Assembly (NCBI RefSeq): GCF_014898055.3
Contig: NW_023604295.1
Location: 138,352,676 to 138,416,675 of the forward strand
Origin: Talpa occidentalis
Taxonomy: Eukaryota > Chordata > Mammalia > Eulipotyphla > Talpidae
Direction of reading: 5' to 3'
Length of the DNA: 64,000 nt
This document shows positions 35,166-47,285 of the stretch, piece by piece (within the stretch, counting starts at the first letter, position 1; each line of letters begins with the position of its first letter). Both the position numbers and the translations under genes were made by a program. Under the pieces are notes generated by a model. That model made no database searches. It was not told where the DNA came from and was given only the letters and a program-made list of their open reading frames with translations.

Positions 35166-35429
35166 TTTTTTTAAAAGATTTATTTATTTATGCATACAAG
35201 AACTGGGGTGTAAGCCAGAGGTGCAGGGGATAAGAGGACTCACCAGAAAGCGTGGGGAACAGAACAGGCAGACTGGCTGAAATACACTGCTGAGGGGAGA
35301 GGTGGGCGAGGTGGTAGAGGTCTGCTGCACCATGTGGGTAGCTCCCTGGCTGGGGATCGAACTCGTGCTGCAGTGGCTGGTGATAGCTTGATAGCATTGA
35401 CTTTAACCCCTGTGTACCAGGGAGGCCCC
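35166..35429 (-). mobile_element. tRNA-derived SINE (type A)
   Basis: Antisense copy with tail at the left and a decayed head ending ACCAGGGAGGCCCC. No clear target duplication. Confidence 0.9.
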
Positions 35430-35532
35430 AAATGTAAACTTTAGTGAAGAACTTACCCCCATAGCTGAAAGCCATGTGTCAGCTAGTCCCTCTTCAGATG
35501 AGTGGTTCAGATGTCTTAAGAACTTCTCTTTG

Positions 35533-35802
35533 GGGACTCTGGTGGCGCAGGCAGTTGAGCTCAGTGCTGTGAAGCTGTCTGCAGCCTCTGCAGTGCGGGT
35601 TTGATCCCTGCCAGCCAAGGAGCTACCCACATGGTGCAGCAGACCTCTCCTGTCTCGCCCGCTGCTCCCCTCAGCAGTATGTTTCAGTCTGTCTGCCTGT
35701 TCTGTTCCCCACTCTGTCTCTGGTGAATCCTCTCACCCTCCTGCACATCTGACCTGTACACCGGTTCTTATATGCATAAGTAAATAAATCTTTAAAACAA
35801 AA
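35533..35802 (+). mobile_element. tRNA-derived SINE (type A)
   Basis: Full-length copy with 15-bp target duplication AAGAACTTCTCTTTG at 35518-35532 and 35803-35817. It lies about 100 bp from an oppositely oriented copy, so the pair could form an inverted-repeat hairpin in a transcript. Confidence 0.93.
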
Positions 35803-36204
35803 AAGAACTTCTCTTTGTATATAAAAAAGTTTCAGTCTTAAAATAGCAAACTTACTTTTAAAATTATTAAAATGATATGGCTAATTATAAGAAGGAAATG
35901 AACTGTAGAAGCAACTTTTTACCAAATGACCTAGACAATTTTATAGATGTCTTAGATCAAACTAGAGTGGGAAAAAAAAATGAGACCTAAAAATCCATGA
36001 AGAAAATAACTAAACTGTGAAACAACAAAGAAACACTATTATAAAATGAGCTAATGACCATTTGGTCACCATTATAGTAGCATTTGATTGCAAAAAAATG
36101 ATCAGCAGATGCCAGAAAGAGTGGATGAATGACTGCTGAGTATCAGGAAATTTATATACCCCACTATCAGTAAGTCTCATCTTATGCTTATCAATTACAG
36201 AGGG

Positions 36205-37035
36205 AAAAATAACAACACAACATGGGGAAAATGGGCAGACACCACCTCAATGAAGAACTCAAAGTAAATATGATGAGGAATAGGAGCAAGAGCCATCTCC
36301 ACACTCCTAACACTGGGCTCAGGGGAAACACAAACATGCGCAATATTCCAGCCCAAATGGCATCCACTGACCACAGGCAGTGTCCTGGAAAAGCCAGCTT
36401 AAAAACATTCTACAAAAGAGCTGGCTTTTACTCCTCAAAGTTATTAAGGTAAGAAAGCAGGGACCTCCCTGGTGGTGTAAGGGTTAAGATGCAACCTATG
36501 AAGCAGTACACAGCCACTGCAGCATGAGTTCAATCCCCGGGCAGGGAGCTACCCACATGGTGCAGCAGACCTCTCCTCCCTCACCCGCTGCTCCCCTCAG
36601 CAGTTTATTTCAGTCAGTCTGCCTGTTCTGTTCCCCATTCTGTCTCTGGTGAATCCTCTCACCCCCCACACCTCTGGCCTGTGCCCCAGCTCTTGTATGC
36701 ATAAATAAATACATCTTTAAAAACAAAAAAAGGTAAGAAAGCAACGGAAACTTGCAGTGTGTTCCAGACTAAAACAGACAAAGAAGACACAGAGTTGATA
36801 GCAATGGGTGATCCAGGCCTTTACTTTGCTAAACAGGAGATTATTGGAACAATTGGCAAGGTCTGGATAATGTCTGTAGATTAGATATTAACACCAACGC
36901 TAATTTTTGTATTGACAACTGTCATTTGCTTGTGTAAGAGAATATCTTTGTATTTAAGAAACACATGTTAAAATATTAGACTCAAAAGGGCATTATAACT
37001 GCCACTTATTTTCAAAAAGATTCAAAATAATCTAC
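36205..37035 (+). mobile_element. Old L1 3' UTR fragment split by a SINE
   Basis: ACATTCTACAAAAGAGCTGG, CTTTTACTCCTCAAAG and, after the SINE, actaaaacagacaaagaaga, tgggtgatccagg and caggagattattggaac follow the L1M 3' UTR order. The frame at 36222-36452 is incidental. Confidence 0.55.
36460..36729 (+). mobile_element. tRNA-derived SINE inserted into an old L1
   Basis: Full-length copy with target duplication AAGGTAAGAAAGCA at 36446-36459, repeated at 36730-36743 with the first A coming from the SINE tail. L1 3' UTR-like sequence continues on both sides. Confidence 0.93.
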
Positions 37036-37063
37036 ACAGAGAGAAAATTACACTCCCCGTTCA

Positions 37064-37067
<4 letters not shown>

Positions 37068-37095
<28 letters not shown>
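37068..37095. repeat. (GT)n microsatellite
   Basis: About 14 uninterrupted GT units, after the end of the L1 relic. Confidence 0.95.
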
Positions 37096-37098
<3 letters not shown>

Positions 37099-38490
37099 AA
37101 CATGAGAAAGGGAAAACAATAAAGCAAAGCAGAGGTGGCAAAAGATTCCTTTGGGGAATCTGGATAAAAGGTTTATGGAAACTAATATTCTTGTCACTTT
37201 CCTACAAGTCTGATATTATGTCAAAGGAAAATGGTGAAAAAGGTTATAAGTAATACTTTTCATCATTTCAACCACTGTCCATTGGTGTGAGCTCCTCAGA
37301 TGTATTTTCAGTCCAAAGTCCAAAATTGTATAAGTAATCCTACTGAATCAAAAAGCACATTAGTAGGGAAAATAGCCTTATTCTCAGTCTAGCAGTGAGC
37401 GCGCATCGCATGGATTGTTCTGTCTGTTTCCATGTGTGAGCACCTGATAGTTATGCATGGGGAGAGAGGTGATTTAGCAAGGATTTAATAAGACCAATAT
37501 TACTGATCTGAGGGAAACATCTTCTGAGGGCAAAATAGATATGCCTAATACTATTTTAGGCTATTAAAAAGCTTTCATTTTTATTTAAAAGCAATGAATA
37601 AGGAAAGAAGAATTTTCCGTTGCCTTGAAATTATAGTGCAATTTGAATGATAAAGGAAGAATAACAAAAACAACAAAAATTCTTGTTTTATGAATCAAAC
37701 TGTATTCAGAGACCTCATTCAGCATCACTGAACTTTCCAATTGATCGAGGCAAAATGCACACATGAAAGATAGTACAAATCTCTAGGTTCATCATTAAAG
37801 AATAGGATGGAGTGGATGAAGGTGATATTGCATGTCTCTGTTGGAAAATAAGATTTTCTATGTAAGCTAATTGACACTTAGTTCATCAAAATTGGTTTTA
37901 GCAATTGTTGCTTAAAATATCACTGAACAACATTGTTTGGTTTTAATTATAGATTTGGGGCCAAACATGACTATTATTTCTTACTTTTTGTAACAATAGA
38001 GAAGGCTTGGTTCCTGAGCTTTTTCTTCTCCAATGATGTCCTATGTACATATTCTTCTAGTCTTCTCTGTTGCTGAGTGTTTCAGGTGAACTAGAGTTTA
38101 ATAATTCAAGCTGCTGTTGGAATTGCTGATAACACTGAATTGATGAGACCTGGATAGCAATCTGAAAGCATCTGATTCAAAATAAAATCATGTCAATTTT
38201 AGTGTTCATAATTTTAGATGACACAGAAGCATTTATAAAATTGTTTTCTCATTCTTGGCGAAAGCCTTAGCTATAGTTTTAGTTTTTGTTACTTTTTTAA
38301 ATTGGAAATAAAGAAAGAAAAATAGTAAAAGATTAGTGAAATGAAGAACATATTCTTTGTGAGTATGGTACCAAGTAATCAACATCGTTGGTAATGAGAC
38401 ATATAGAGGATATTTCCATTACAGGAATTCCATCCAAATGACAATAAGAGTTCCTATACATTATGAGGAAGGAAAAAAAAATCTAGTCTA
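37096..38490. other. Intergenic, nothing recognised
   Basis: AT-rich unique-looking sequence with no repeat or exon signal that I can name. Confidence 0.55.
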
Positions 38491-38738
38491 TTTTTTTTGT
38501 GTATGTAGAAGAACTGGGGTGTAGGTCAGGGGTGCAGGGGGTCCATGAGAGAATTCACCAGAGACAGGGTAGGGAGCAAAACAGGCAGTTCTACTGAAAT
38601 ACACTGCTGAGGGGAGCAGCAGGTGAGAGAGGGAGAGGTCTGCTGCGCCTTGTGGGTCAGCTTCCTGGCTGGGGATCAAACTCAGGCTCTCCTGGTGGTA
38701 GCACTGAGACTTAACTCCTAGGCCACCAGGGAGGCCCC
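38491..38738 (-). mobile_element. tRNA-derived SINE (type A), decayed tail
   Basis: Antisense copy. The tail is reduced to a T run and tgtatgtagaagaactgggg, and the head ends GCCACCAGGGAGGCCCC. Confidence 0.9.
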
Positions 38739-39249
38739 ACAGCTAGTCAATGTTATTATAAATGTTTTGATTTTGAATATAGAGAATAAGAATAAAGAAT
38801 GAAAATGCATATGGATTTCCTACGATTCTTAAAGAAGCTCAGTAAGACCTAGGGAAATACAAAGTCCCAGTGTTTCTGAACATATCTGCTACTAAATTTC
38901 CTTAAAGGAAAGAAGAATCTAAGAATTTTACAGTGCCCTGCAGTTGTAAGGGACCAGTCATTGCCACTCTCACCTTTGATTGGATTGTAAGCTTTTGAAT
39001 GACAATAAATTGTAATTACAATAAATTGTAATTCGATGGTAAGTCTTTGCTAGCTATGTTGGTGGGATATGCAGGCATCAGAGAAGAATGGAGATGACAA
39101 TGGTAGCATTTGGGATGTGAGAACTTAATGTAGAAGGTGCAGTTAGGTGCACAGGGGGCCAGTTACTATTAAAGCCTGGATGCCTCGACTTACCCCATCC
39201 TGTTTGATACCTGAATGAGCCTGTGTTTTTGCAACAGCCACAGCACAGC

Positions 39250-39385
39250 TCATACTCACCAAGTACTTACCATGTGACAGTTTGAGTTTACACAATTTAT
39301 CTCATTTAATTAGCCTCCTTTCAAGATGAGAAAATGAAGCAAGAATTAACTTGCCCACATTTACACAGCCAGTGAGGCCCTCAGC
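39250..39385 (+). mobile_element. MIR relic
   Basis: Caagtacttaccatgtgaca, tatctcatttaattagcctc, atgagaaaatgaag and acttgcccacatttacacag follow MIR in order. Confidence 0.65.
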
Positions 39386-41252
39386 ATCTGCCCCAACACA
39401 GATACGGTCCTCTCCTCTGGACAAACCAGCATGGCGCGCCCTCAATTTCTAATTGAACACTTTCTGATCTTCCTGCCACTCACCCTCCATCCTTCTTGCC
39501 TGTTTATTTCTTTGAGGCATCCTCAAAGAAATGCTTAATGCAGCCTTTCTAGCCCTGCTCTCCTGGTTCCTTGCCCAGCCTAATTTACACGCAGCTTGAG
39601 GCTACTCCGGGGAGCTCCTGTCCCCTGATCTGGGACTCCATCTTCACAGCCAGGCTTGCCAGGGCCTGTGAGTAACACATGCTGTTGTTACCACCCTATT
39701 TCCACCTTGCAAAATTAGGTAACTAGGTCGTTTACTTGTGAAACAACAATCTGCAATGTGATTTCTTTTAACTAAAACTTTCTTTGCAAGGTTCCTGCAT
39801 TGTGTTTGGCTGTTGGCTATCTTTCAGAGAGCTGATATTATGCTACCAAAATACAGACAATTCATTCTTTCAATAAATGTATACTGTGCTCCTACTGGTA
39901 TCTGTTAGATGTTTTCTTCTAGATGCTGTAGAAGAAGCAGTAAACAATATAGGAAAAGTCCTTGACTTTTTCTATTGGGAATAATGGTAGGTATTTAAAC
40001 AGGTAGGCAGGTAGACAGACAGATATTGAGATAGAAAAATCAGAGAGAGAAAGAGACAGACAGAGGGAGAGACAAAGGTAGATCAGGTGGCTTTTGGCTG
40101 ATTTAGAGAGGACTAAAGCAAGATAGGATAATAGAAAGTATCAGGAAAAGAATTTCTGCTTATATAAAGTAGTTAAGAGGGACTCTTTGATAAAAGGTAA
40201 TATTTCATCAGAGAGAGCTGAAAGAAGCAAAGAAGAAACACACCTAGAAATCGAAGAGAAAGGCTTAAAGACCAAGATGCATGCTAGATGCAAAGACCAT
40301 AACAAAGAGACTCAATTTTAAATTAACTGTCTTGTTGGTTTCACAGTAGAATAGGTTCTCCCTCCTAATAACTAAGAAAACCTAGGTACCAACATTACCG
40401 GTAGGTGACATTTTTCCTACTGATTATATGGCCTGGACCCACAGCCAGGAAAAATGCATCTACAGCATAATTGCAGAGAGTTCCATCCATATGTTTAACA
40501 TCAAAGGAGAAAACTATATGCAGTACATCCGATTGCTAATGGAAGTGGAAATAAAGAACCTTAAAAGAAAACTGCAATTGACTGGAACCATCTGCTGCTG
40601 GATGACTGCAGTTGAAGTCACATTCCACCAGAGGGCAGCCTAACCACAGGAATGGGTTGGTGATGTTTAGAGTAAACCAGTCTTATTAACAACCCCAATG
40701 TGAAATTGTGACTTTTCATTGCTTTTTTGGTTTCCGTAAGTTTAAGTAAAACTTTGAAGCTCTGCAAATGCTGCGCTGCTTTGCGATAATAGCTAGATCT
40801 TAGTAATTTTTTCTTATAGGATGTCTGCTTTACTCAGGACTGAGGGAATTCTCAGAACATTGTGCTAAAACTAGGATTCCTGTGCAAACTGGAAGGACTT
40901 GGTCACCGGAGGTCGCTGCCTTTGCGCTCTCTCCTCTCTGCACCTGTGCTGCAAACAGGTATTGCCCCACTGGGGCTGTTTCTAACTTACTGAAAGGTTC
41001 TACTTATAGGAGGACAGATCCTGGGATGCAATCATTTCTGAGGGTCAGGAATAGTCAGTGTGGAGCTTAATGACAGAATTTAGAAGGAGGTGATTTTATG
41101 AAGCAGCAATAGCTGAGCAAGGAGTGTTGAGGTCAGGAACTTCAGTGTGCCCTCCCAGCTAAGCCTAACATTATGAAAGTTTGAATTTAAGTTCTTGGGA
41201 GGTTTTCTTCCAGACGGTAAGAAAGGTCACATTTACTAGCTCCTACTTTATT
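39386..41252. other. Intergenic with one unexplained short frame
   Basis: 39390-39640 may be a further L2 piece. 39860-39960 resembles a common old repeat (ttcaataaatgtatac...). A frame at 40428-40643 encodes a protein-like 71 residues (for example IKNLKRKLQL) without recognisable family. 40880-41080 is moderately GC-rich unique sequence. Confidence 0.45.
40000..40085. repeat. Imperfect GGTA/GACA and GAGA low-complexity tract
   Basis: Aggtaggcaggtagacagac, agatattgagatag and agagagagaaagagacagac form a purine-rich decayed microsatellite. Confidence 0.8.
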
Positions 41253-41541
41253 ATTTTTTAAGATTATTTATTTATGCGTACAAGGGCTGGGGTGTAGGTC
41301 AGAGGTGCAGAGTGGGGGAGGAGAGGCGTTGTGGAAGGTGAGCAGGTTCACCAGAGACAGAGTGGGGAGCAGAACAGGGACATCTAGTGAAAGCCACTGC
41401 TGAGGGGAGCAGCAAGTGAGACAGGAGAGCTCTGCTGTGCCATGTGAGTAGCTCCCTGGCCAGGGATCAAACTCGTGCTGCAGTGGCTTCTGATAGCTTC
41501 ACAGTGCTGAGACTTAACCCTTTGCGCCACCAGCGAGGCCT
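41253..41541 (-). mobile_element. tRNA-derived SINE (type A) with small internal insertion
   Basis: Antisense copy. The body carries about 25 extra bases near 41310-41340 (gtgggggaggagaggcgttg). The head ends GCGCCACCAGCGAGGCC. Confidence 0.9.
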
Positions 41542-42177
41542 AACTATGGCCTCTCTGTTACACCAGCCCTTCAGAAAGTTTGATGTGCCCTTCAGCATTG
41601 GCTGGGTCTGTCATGGAGCAAGAAAGGACTGGAAGGTTAAAGGAACAGTGGGTGCTTTATCTTCACCCTCCTGCCTTTAGAGAGAGCAGCATCCCACAGG
41701 GAAATCATGCCTTGTGTTCCAGGCAGTGACCAAAGTGGAGAAGCAAGAGATGAGAGAAGGGCCAGGTCAGCATCTTAGCAAGGACACGGACAAGCTGCTG
41801 CTTTATAAATATACAGACCACCAAGCAAATGGACCCCCGAAGAGAGGAAGACAATGGCTTGGGTTTCCCTCCTTTGGCTCCTAGGAACTAGGCAGAATCA
41901 CAGCAATCAGAGTCATTATGTCAGCAATATTGTCATGGATTGTTGGTGCAGTGGGACTTCACGAGTGCGCCAACAGGATCAGATGAAGGGGCTCGCAGTG
42001 AAACCTGGTCTGACAGAGCTTGCATTCTTTTATTTTCATCAATAGAAGAGAAAGCAACCGCTGTTTGTACTAGGGATGCAGTAGTGTCATCTAGTGGCAA
42101 CTCTAAATTATTACTTAAAAAACAGAAAAAATAGCATTGTCCTATTAAGGCAATGGACATACTCTTTCAACTAGAGT
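41542..42177. other. Intergenic, nothing recognised
   Basis: Moderately GC-rich unique-looking sequence. Three short overlapping frames at 41854-42160 lack any family resemblance. Confidence 0.5.
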
Positions 42178-42193
42178 CAGATACCTTATTTTT

Positions 42194-42521
42194 TTTTTTT
42201 TTTTAAATTTTTTTTTTTTTTTTAATAGAGGCATGCTTTATTTATTTATTTATTTGTTTGTTTGTTTTGTTTATACATGCACTGGGTACAGTCAGAAGCG
42301 CGGGAGGGTGAGAGAATTCACCAGAGCCAGAGCGGGGAGCAGAGCAGGCAGAAGGGCCGAAGTACACTGCTGAGGGGAGCAGCGGGCGGCAGGAGAGGTC
42401 TGCGCGCCATGTGGGACCCTCCTCCAGTGGCCGGGGAGCAGCCGGGGATCGAACCGGCGCCACAGAGGCTGCGGGCAGCTTCGCAACCCAGTGCTCAACC
42501 GCTGCGCCACCGGGGAGGCCC
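42194..42521 (-). mobile_element. tRNA-derived SINE, type B with GCATGCC tail
   Basis: Antisense young copy. Between the body and poly(A) it carries AACAAAC repeats, then AAATAAAGCATGCCTCTAT (given on its own strand). Target duplication CAGATACCTTATTTTT at 42178-42193 and 42522-42537. Confidence 0.94.
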
Positions 42522-43454
42522 CAGATACCTTATTTTTAAACTCCATATTTAATCAAGATTACAACTACCAGGATTTTTTTATCATTGAGATTAATACTTT
42601 TCCCATTTTTTATAATCCTAATACACCCCACCTGTTTCTTGCACCAAAAATATTCAGATATGAACCATTATGTGTTCAACAGTGAAGATTTTGCAATAGT
42701 AGTGGTGAATAAATAGACTCAATCCTCTTTTAATCCTGGTTATCAATTAGGTAATTCAAGTTTACAATCACAGCACTGGCTTTTTAAAGCTAAACCTCAA
42801 ATGCTTTTTTAGCCCTCTTATGTCTGAGATGAGCTTTTTTTTTCCCCAAGTGAACGTATATGTGATGCCTGTTAGAAATCAATCAAGTCAATTAAATTTA
42901 AAGTGGACATATTTATCACTTCAATGCGTGTCTAAAGTGAGCTTCCCAAATGCCACCAGCTTAACCTTGTGAAAAGACAGTGAAATGTGTGAAGGACAGA
43001 GCCCACCCTTCTGGCTGTCATCCCTGCTCATCACTGTCCTTGAACTGTTCTGCTCAACTTTTTAAATTGTAGGAAACTGAGAGATTTGTAAATTCTATCC
43101 TGGCTGCTAAAGACTTAATCAACTCCTATCTCATTTAAAAAAAACAGTTTTTACCTCCATTTTAAATTTGTGAGGTGTTGAATTTTCCTTTGAAAATTCA
43201 CATCTGCCTAGTTCCCTCCTATAGGGATAAAAATGCTACAACTGGGGAAATAGCATATGACCAAATGTCATATTTCTCAGAATTAACTGTGTTCTAATGA
43301 ATTAGAAGGAAAAGACCCTCTATCTACTTAGAGCAATTATATCAAAATCCTCTGTCAATTAAAGGGTCAGTGGATAGTTATAAATTATTCCCTAAAGATC
43401 TTTTTCAGAGCAGTTTGTAAAAAAGAAGACATTTTCAATGCAAAAATTTGAAAC

Positions 43455-43575
43455 TACTAACTAAATATATAATAACTAAATAAAATAAAATAAATATGAC
43501 TATTAACTAAATAGCAAATATAATAAATATAACTATCTCTTTAAGTATTAATTTATCAAAAATATATTTTAAAAT
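43455..43575. repeat. A+T-rich TAAATA low-complexity tract
   Basis: Repeated taactaaata and aaataaaata phrases without other structure. Confidence 0.75.
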
Positions 43576-43639
43576 TTAATATTTATTAACAAAACAGTTT
43601 CCGTAAGTGGTAAATATTTGACATCCATTGCTTTTTTTA

Positions 43640-44275
43640 TTATTGACATAATGTTGTTTTTTAATACTGTATATGATTTAGGGGAATAGGTTCATATCAC
43701 TCAGATGTATGATATCACCTGACACCTACCACCAACACACCTGTATGCCTTTACCATAAACCACTGGGCCCTCTGCCAAGTGGTCTCTGTTCCTAACTCC
43801 AGCCTACCCCTCTAGTAGCATTAATTCTATAGTCACAATTCTATGGTTTGTTTGGCTTATTTTTGTCTGTCCCTTTGTTTTGCTTTTCTATCCCATGTAT
43901 AAGTGAATTCATCTGTCATTTGTCTTTCTCCTTCTGAATTATTGCACTAGCATATTCTTCTCCAGTTCCACCCATATTGTTGCAAGAGGCAAGCATTCAT
44001 GTTTTATATAGTTTCATAGTATTCCTCTGTACACACACATATATATGTATTGTATATATACATGTATATATGTATTCATTTGTACAGATATATTTCACAT
44101 CTTCTAAACTTATCTGCCATTGGGTACTTATGTTGTTTCCAGAGGCATACATATATCCCACCTATCCCTTTGAGTTAGTGTTTTTGCATTCTTTGTATAA
44201 AAACCATGGACTGGAATTGTTGGACATTGATTGCTTGATTCACTTATTTATTTCACCCACCCTCTCCTTTTGAAA
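43640..44275 (-). mobile_element. L1 3' fragment, antisense
   Basis: Read on the plus strand: cattcatgttttatatag, tcatagtattcctctgtaca, tatttcacatcttctaaact, ccattgggtacttatgttg and ggactggaattgttggac. This is the usual antisense L1 3' region. The frame at 43977-44273 belongs to it. Confidence 0.75.
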
Positions 44276-44334
44276 AAAATTCAGTATTAATTTCTACAGA
44301 AGAGAATTTGGATCTTTTTTTTCTTAATTCTCTC

Positions 44335-44606
44335 TTTTTTTTTTAAAGCTTTATTTGTTTTTATACAAGAGCTGGGATATAGGCCAGAGGTGTGGGAGGG
44401 TGAGGGGATTCACCAGAGACAGAGTGGGGAGCAGAACAGGCAGATGACCAAAATACACTACTGAGGAGAGCAGTGGGCACGACAGGAGAGGTCTGCTGCA
44501 CCATGTGGGTATCTCCCTGGACGACCGGGAATCGAACCCGCACTGCAGAGGCTGCGGACAGCTTCACAGTGCTGTGCTCAACTGGCTGCACCACCAGGAA
44601 GGCCCC
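44335..44606 (-). mobile_element. tRNA-derived SINE (type A)
   Basis: Antisense, full length. The flanks tcttaattctct at about 44322 and 44607 form the target duplication. It inserted just left of the junction with an antisense L1 end. Confidence 0.92.
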
Positions 44607-44851
44607 TCTTAATTCTCTTTCACCCTTGACATAACCCAAAACTACAATGGAGCATTAAGGTCAGGATGGCATAGCGACAGGGTAGTGTGGAAAAAATATG
44701 CAAAAATATATGACATACTTTTTATTAATTTAACCTTTCGTCTTCCTTGAAAAAAATTCTGGACCTAAAATCAACTAACGTATCAGTTTGCAATCCAGGA
44801 AAATGCAATGCAACATATATTGCTTTCATATATCACAACATATCGATTCAG

Positions 44852-44895
44852 ATCTCTCTCACTCTCCTTCTCTCTCTCTCTCTCTCTCTCTCTCC
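44852..44895. repeat. (TC)n polypyrimidine tract
   Basis: Ctctctcactctccttctctc followed by about 13 CT units. A mirror-type tract able in principle to form triplex DNA. Confidence 0.92.
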
Positions 44896-45398
44896 CTTGG
44901 CAAGAGGTTTTAATTGGGAACATAATAAAATTGGAGAAATCCTCTGGGACTTAATTTTACAACTACTCTCAAAAAGCCAAGCCTAAGGAAATTTGGCAAT
45001 GCACTGAACAAGATCTTATGAAGGCTAAGTTTTTACTTATTACTGTTTATGATCTTAAGCATCTTAACAAGGAAGAGATTATTAAGTGTCCTTCAATCTG
45101 GTAATACTAAATTATTAAAATTGTTGATTAAAAATCAATGCTGATAGGCATCCCTGGAACCAAAATGTCTTGTATTAAGGACCTAAAGTCTTCTGAGAGA
45201 TTTTCAGCAAATTGCTTCATGTGGGACTCCCATTCATAGCAACACCATCTTGTCTTGTTTTCATAGTGAAACATTTCATTGTAATATTTTCAAGAACCAG
45301 AAGTCTAACTTTGCTTCTGTTTTACTTTGCATTGCTTTCAATGTTACTTTTAAGGCTTTGATAGATTTTAATTAATACATACATGTAAGATACATATT

Positions 45399-45399
<1 letters not shown>

Positions 45400-45432
<33 letters not shown>
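45400..45432. repeat. (CA)n microsatellite
   Basis: About 16 uninterrupted CA units. Confidence 0.96.
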
Positions 45433-45434
<2 letters not shown>

Positions 45435-46744
45435 CATTGAACGTCCATCTTGGGGAGTTTTAGATTTAGGGAATTATAATATTCATCTTAGGTAAAGGCT
45501 TGCCTGCATTTCATACCAAATAAAATTTCTGTTTGGGATAGAACAGGTTGAAAAAATATTATTTAAGAGGTGTGATCAAATTAAAGGTATAAACACATGT
45601 GTCTGCCCAAGTGAACAAGAATACTTAATTTTGTCAATGTTTTTGGTAACCCCCAATATTCAATGCAAATGCATGTGCAAATAGCATCTTTAATGTTTTT
45701 TTCAAAGAAATGTATTTACATATTTTTTCTCCAATCTGATGACCTATTTGTATACTATTGGGACATTTGAACATTAACTGGGGATAATTAGTTATTTGCC
45801 AAGGTCAGATAAAAATTACTGAGATAAAAATTACATAAAGTGAAGTGTGGCTTTGGCATGGACATAGAGTACAGAATCTAGTTTGCAGCAGCTGCAGCGA
45901 GTTATCCCTTGTGTTCCCCAAGGCTGGAGATGAGTGGCATATTTTCAAAACCATGATAGATAAAGAGAGCAAGTGACAGACAAATGAATGGAAACACTCA
46001 CTGGGCAGGTGGTTTAATGAGCACCAAGACTCATATGTACTTTTAAATCACATTTTTAGACACATTTAAGTACTTAGCAGTGTGCTAGTAAATGTTTATT
46101 AACTAGCTCATAGAGAAAGAGAACAGAACATGTATGCAAATATATGTGCATAAGTTTATTATAAATTTTGCTGATATGAAGGATGTGGTACACAAAACTT
46201 ACACAAAAGATTTCAATATGAAGTATTCTTTATTTTATGTTCCATGTAGCTAATTGACTTTCACAGAATTCTTCCACTATTTTTTGCCACTCTTGTATTT
46301 GTAACCAAGTTGTTATTGCAATTGACAAATGCGTGCAGTGCTAACTTTAATATTGATATTTTCTTTTATGTTATTGAGTCAAAAGTAAAATAATGAAGGC
46401 TTATGCAGAATTAAATATTTTTGGGGTGCTATTTACAGAGTAACAGCTATAGGCATAAGCCATTTAAAGGCAAATTGCATTATTAATAGTTTCTTCATCA
46501 CTTTCTTACATTCCTTCCAGTGATTGATAAACTATCCAGTTTGCCTCCTATTTTTGTAAATAGTTTTTGTGGACACAAGCACATCTGTTCATTTATGTAA
46601 TGTCTGACTGTGTTCCAGCTAAAAGAGCAGATTAGGTGAGGTGGAGACATTATGGCTTGCAAAGCCTAAAATATTTATTATTTGACTCTTTACAGAAAAA
46701 TGTTCTGACTCCTGAAATGAGCCACCACTTACCAACAGCACTTA

Positions 46745-46890
46745 CTGTGACACTGAAAATGTTCTTTATCTGTGCTGCTTCATATCACATGTGACTATTG
46801 GCACTTGAAATAAGATTACTGTGACTGAGGATCTAAACTTTAAAAATTTATGCTTAGTTGATTTACATTTGAATAGCCACATTTTGTTAG
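46745..46890. mobile_element. hAT-type MITE relic
   Basis: Ttatctgtgctgcttcatat, cacatgtgactattggcact, tgaaataagattactgtgac, tgaggatctaaac and aatagccacatt match a common mammalian non-autonomous hAT repeat whose exact name I am not sure of. Confidence 0.5.
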
Positions 46891-46950
46891 AAGTTACTTT
46901 CATTCACAGCCTAGGTCTAAACAGCCAACAAAAACATGACTCATGTCCTG

Positions 46951-47265
46951 GGCCTCCCCGGTGGCGCAGCGGTTGAGCGCTGGGTTGCGAAGCTGCCCGC
47001 GGCCTCTGCGGCGCCGGTTCGATCCCCGGCTGCTCCCCGGCCACCGGAGGAGGGTCCCACATGGCGCGCAGACCTCTCCTGCCGCCCGCTGCTCCCCTCA
47101 GCAGTGTACTTCGGTCCTTCTGCCTGCTCTGCTCCCCGCTCTGGCTCTGGTGAATTCTCTCACCCTCCCGCGCTTCTGACTGTACCCAGTGCATGTATAA
47201 ACAAAACAAACAAACCAGCAAACAAATAAATAAAGCATGCCTCTATAAAAAAAAAAAAAAAAAAA
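46951..47265 (+). mobile_element. tRNA-derived SINE, type B with GCATGCC tail, youngest-looking
   Basis: Very well preserved copy: GTTGAGCGCTGGGTTGCG head, GGTTCGATCCCCGG B box, GAGGAGGGTCCCACATGGCG, then a tail with AACAAAC repeats and AATAAAGCATGCCTCTAT before poly(A). A perfect 20-bp target duplication AAAACATGACTCATGTCCTG lies at 46931-46950 and 47266-47285. Confidence 0.95.
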
Positions 47266-47285
47266 AAAACATGACTCATGTCCTG

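Larger units (their letters stand above)
44620..46744. other. Intergenic, microsatellites only
   Basis: It contains the (TC)n at 44852 and (CA)n at 45400. No further named repeat or gene signal. Confidence 0.55.

Noticed and set aside
46951..47025. tRNA-gene-like A and B boxes
   Set aside because: They belong to SINE heads. There is no intact cloverleaf, and each is followed by the SINE body.
46904..47229. Repeated similar frames of 70-117 codons at many sites (for example 32738, 42262, 46904, 58486, 61608)
   Set aside because: All are the same SINE read in different frames, so the apparent protein family is a repeat artefact.
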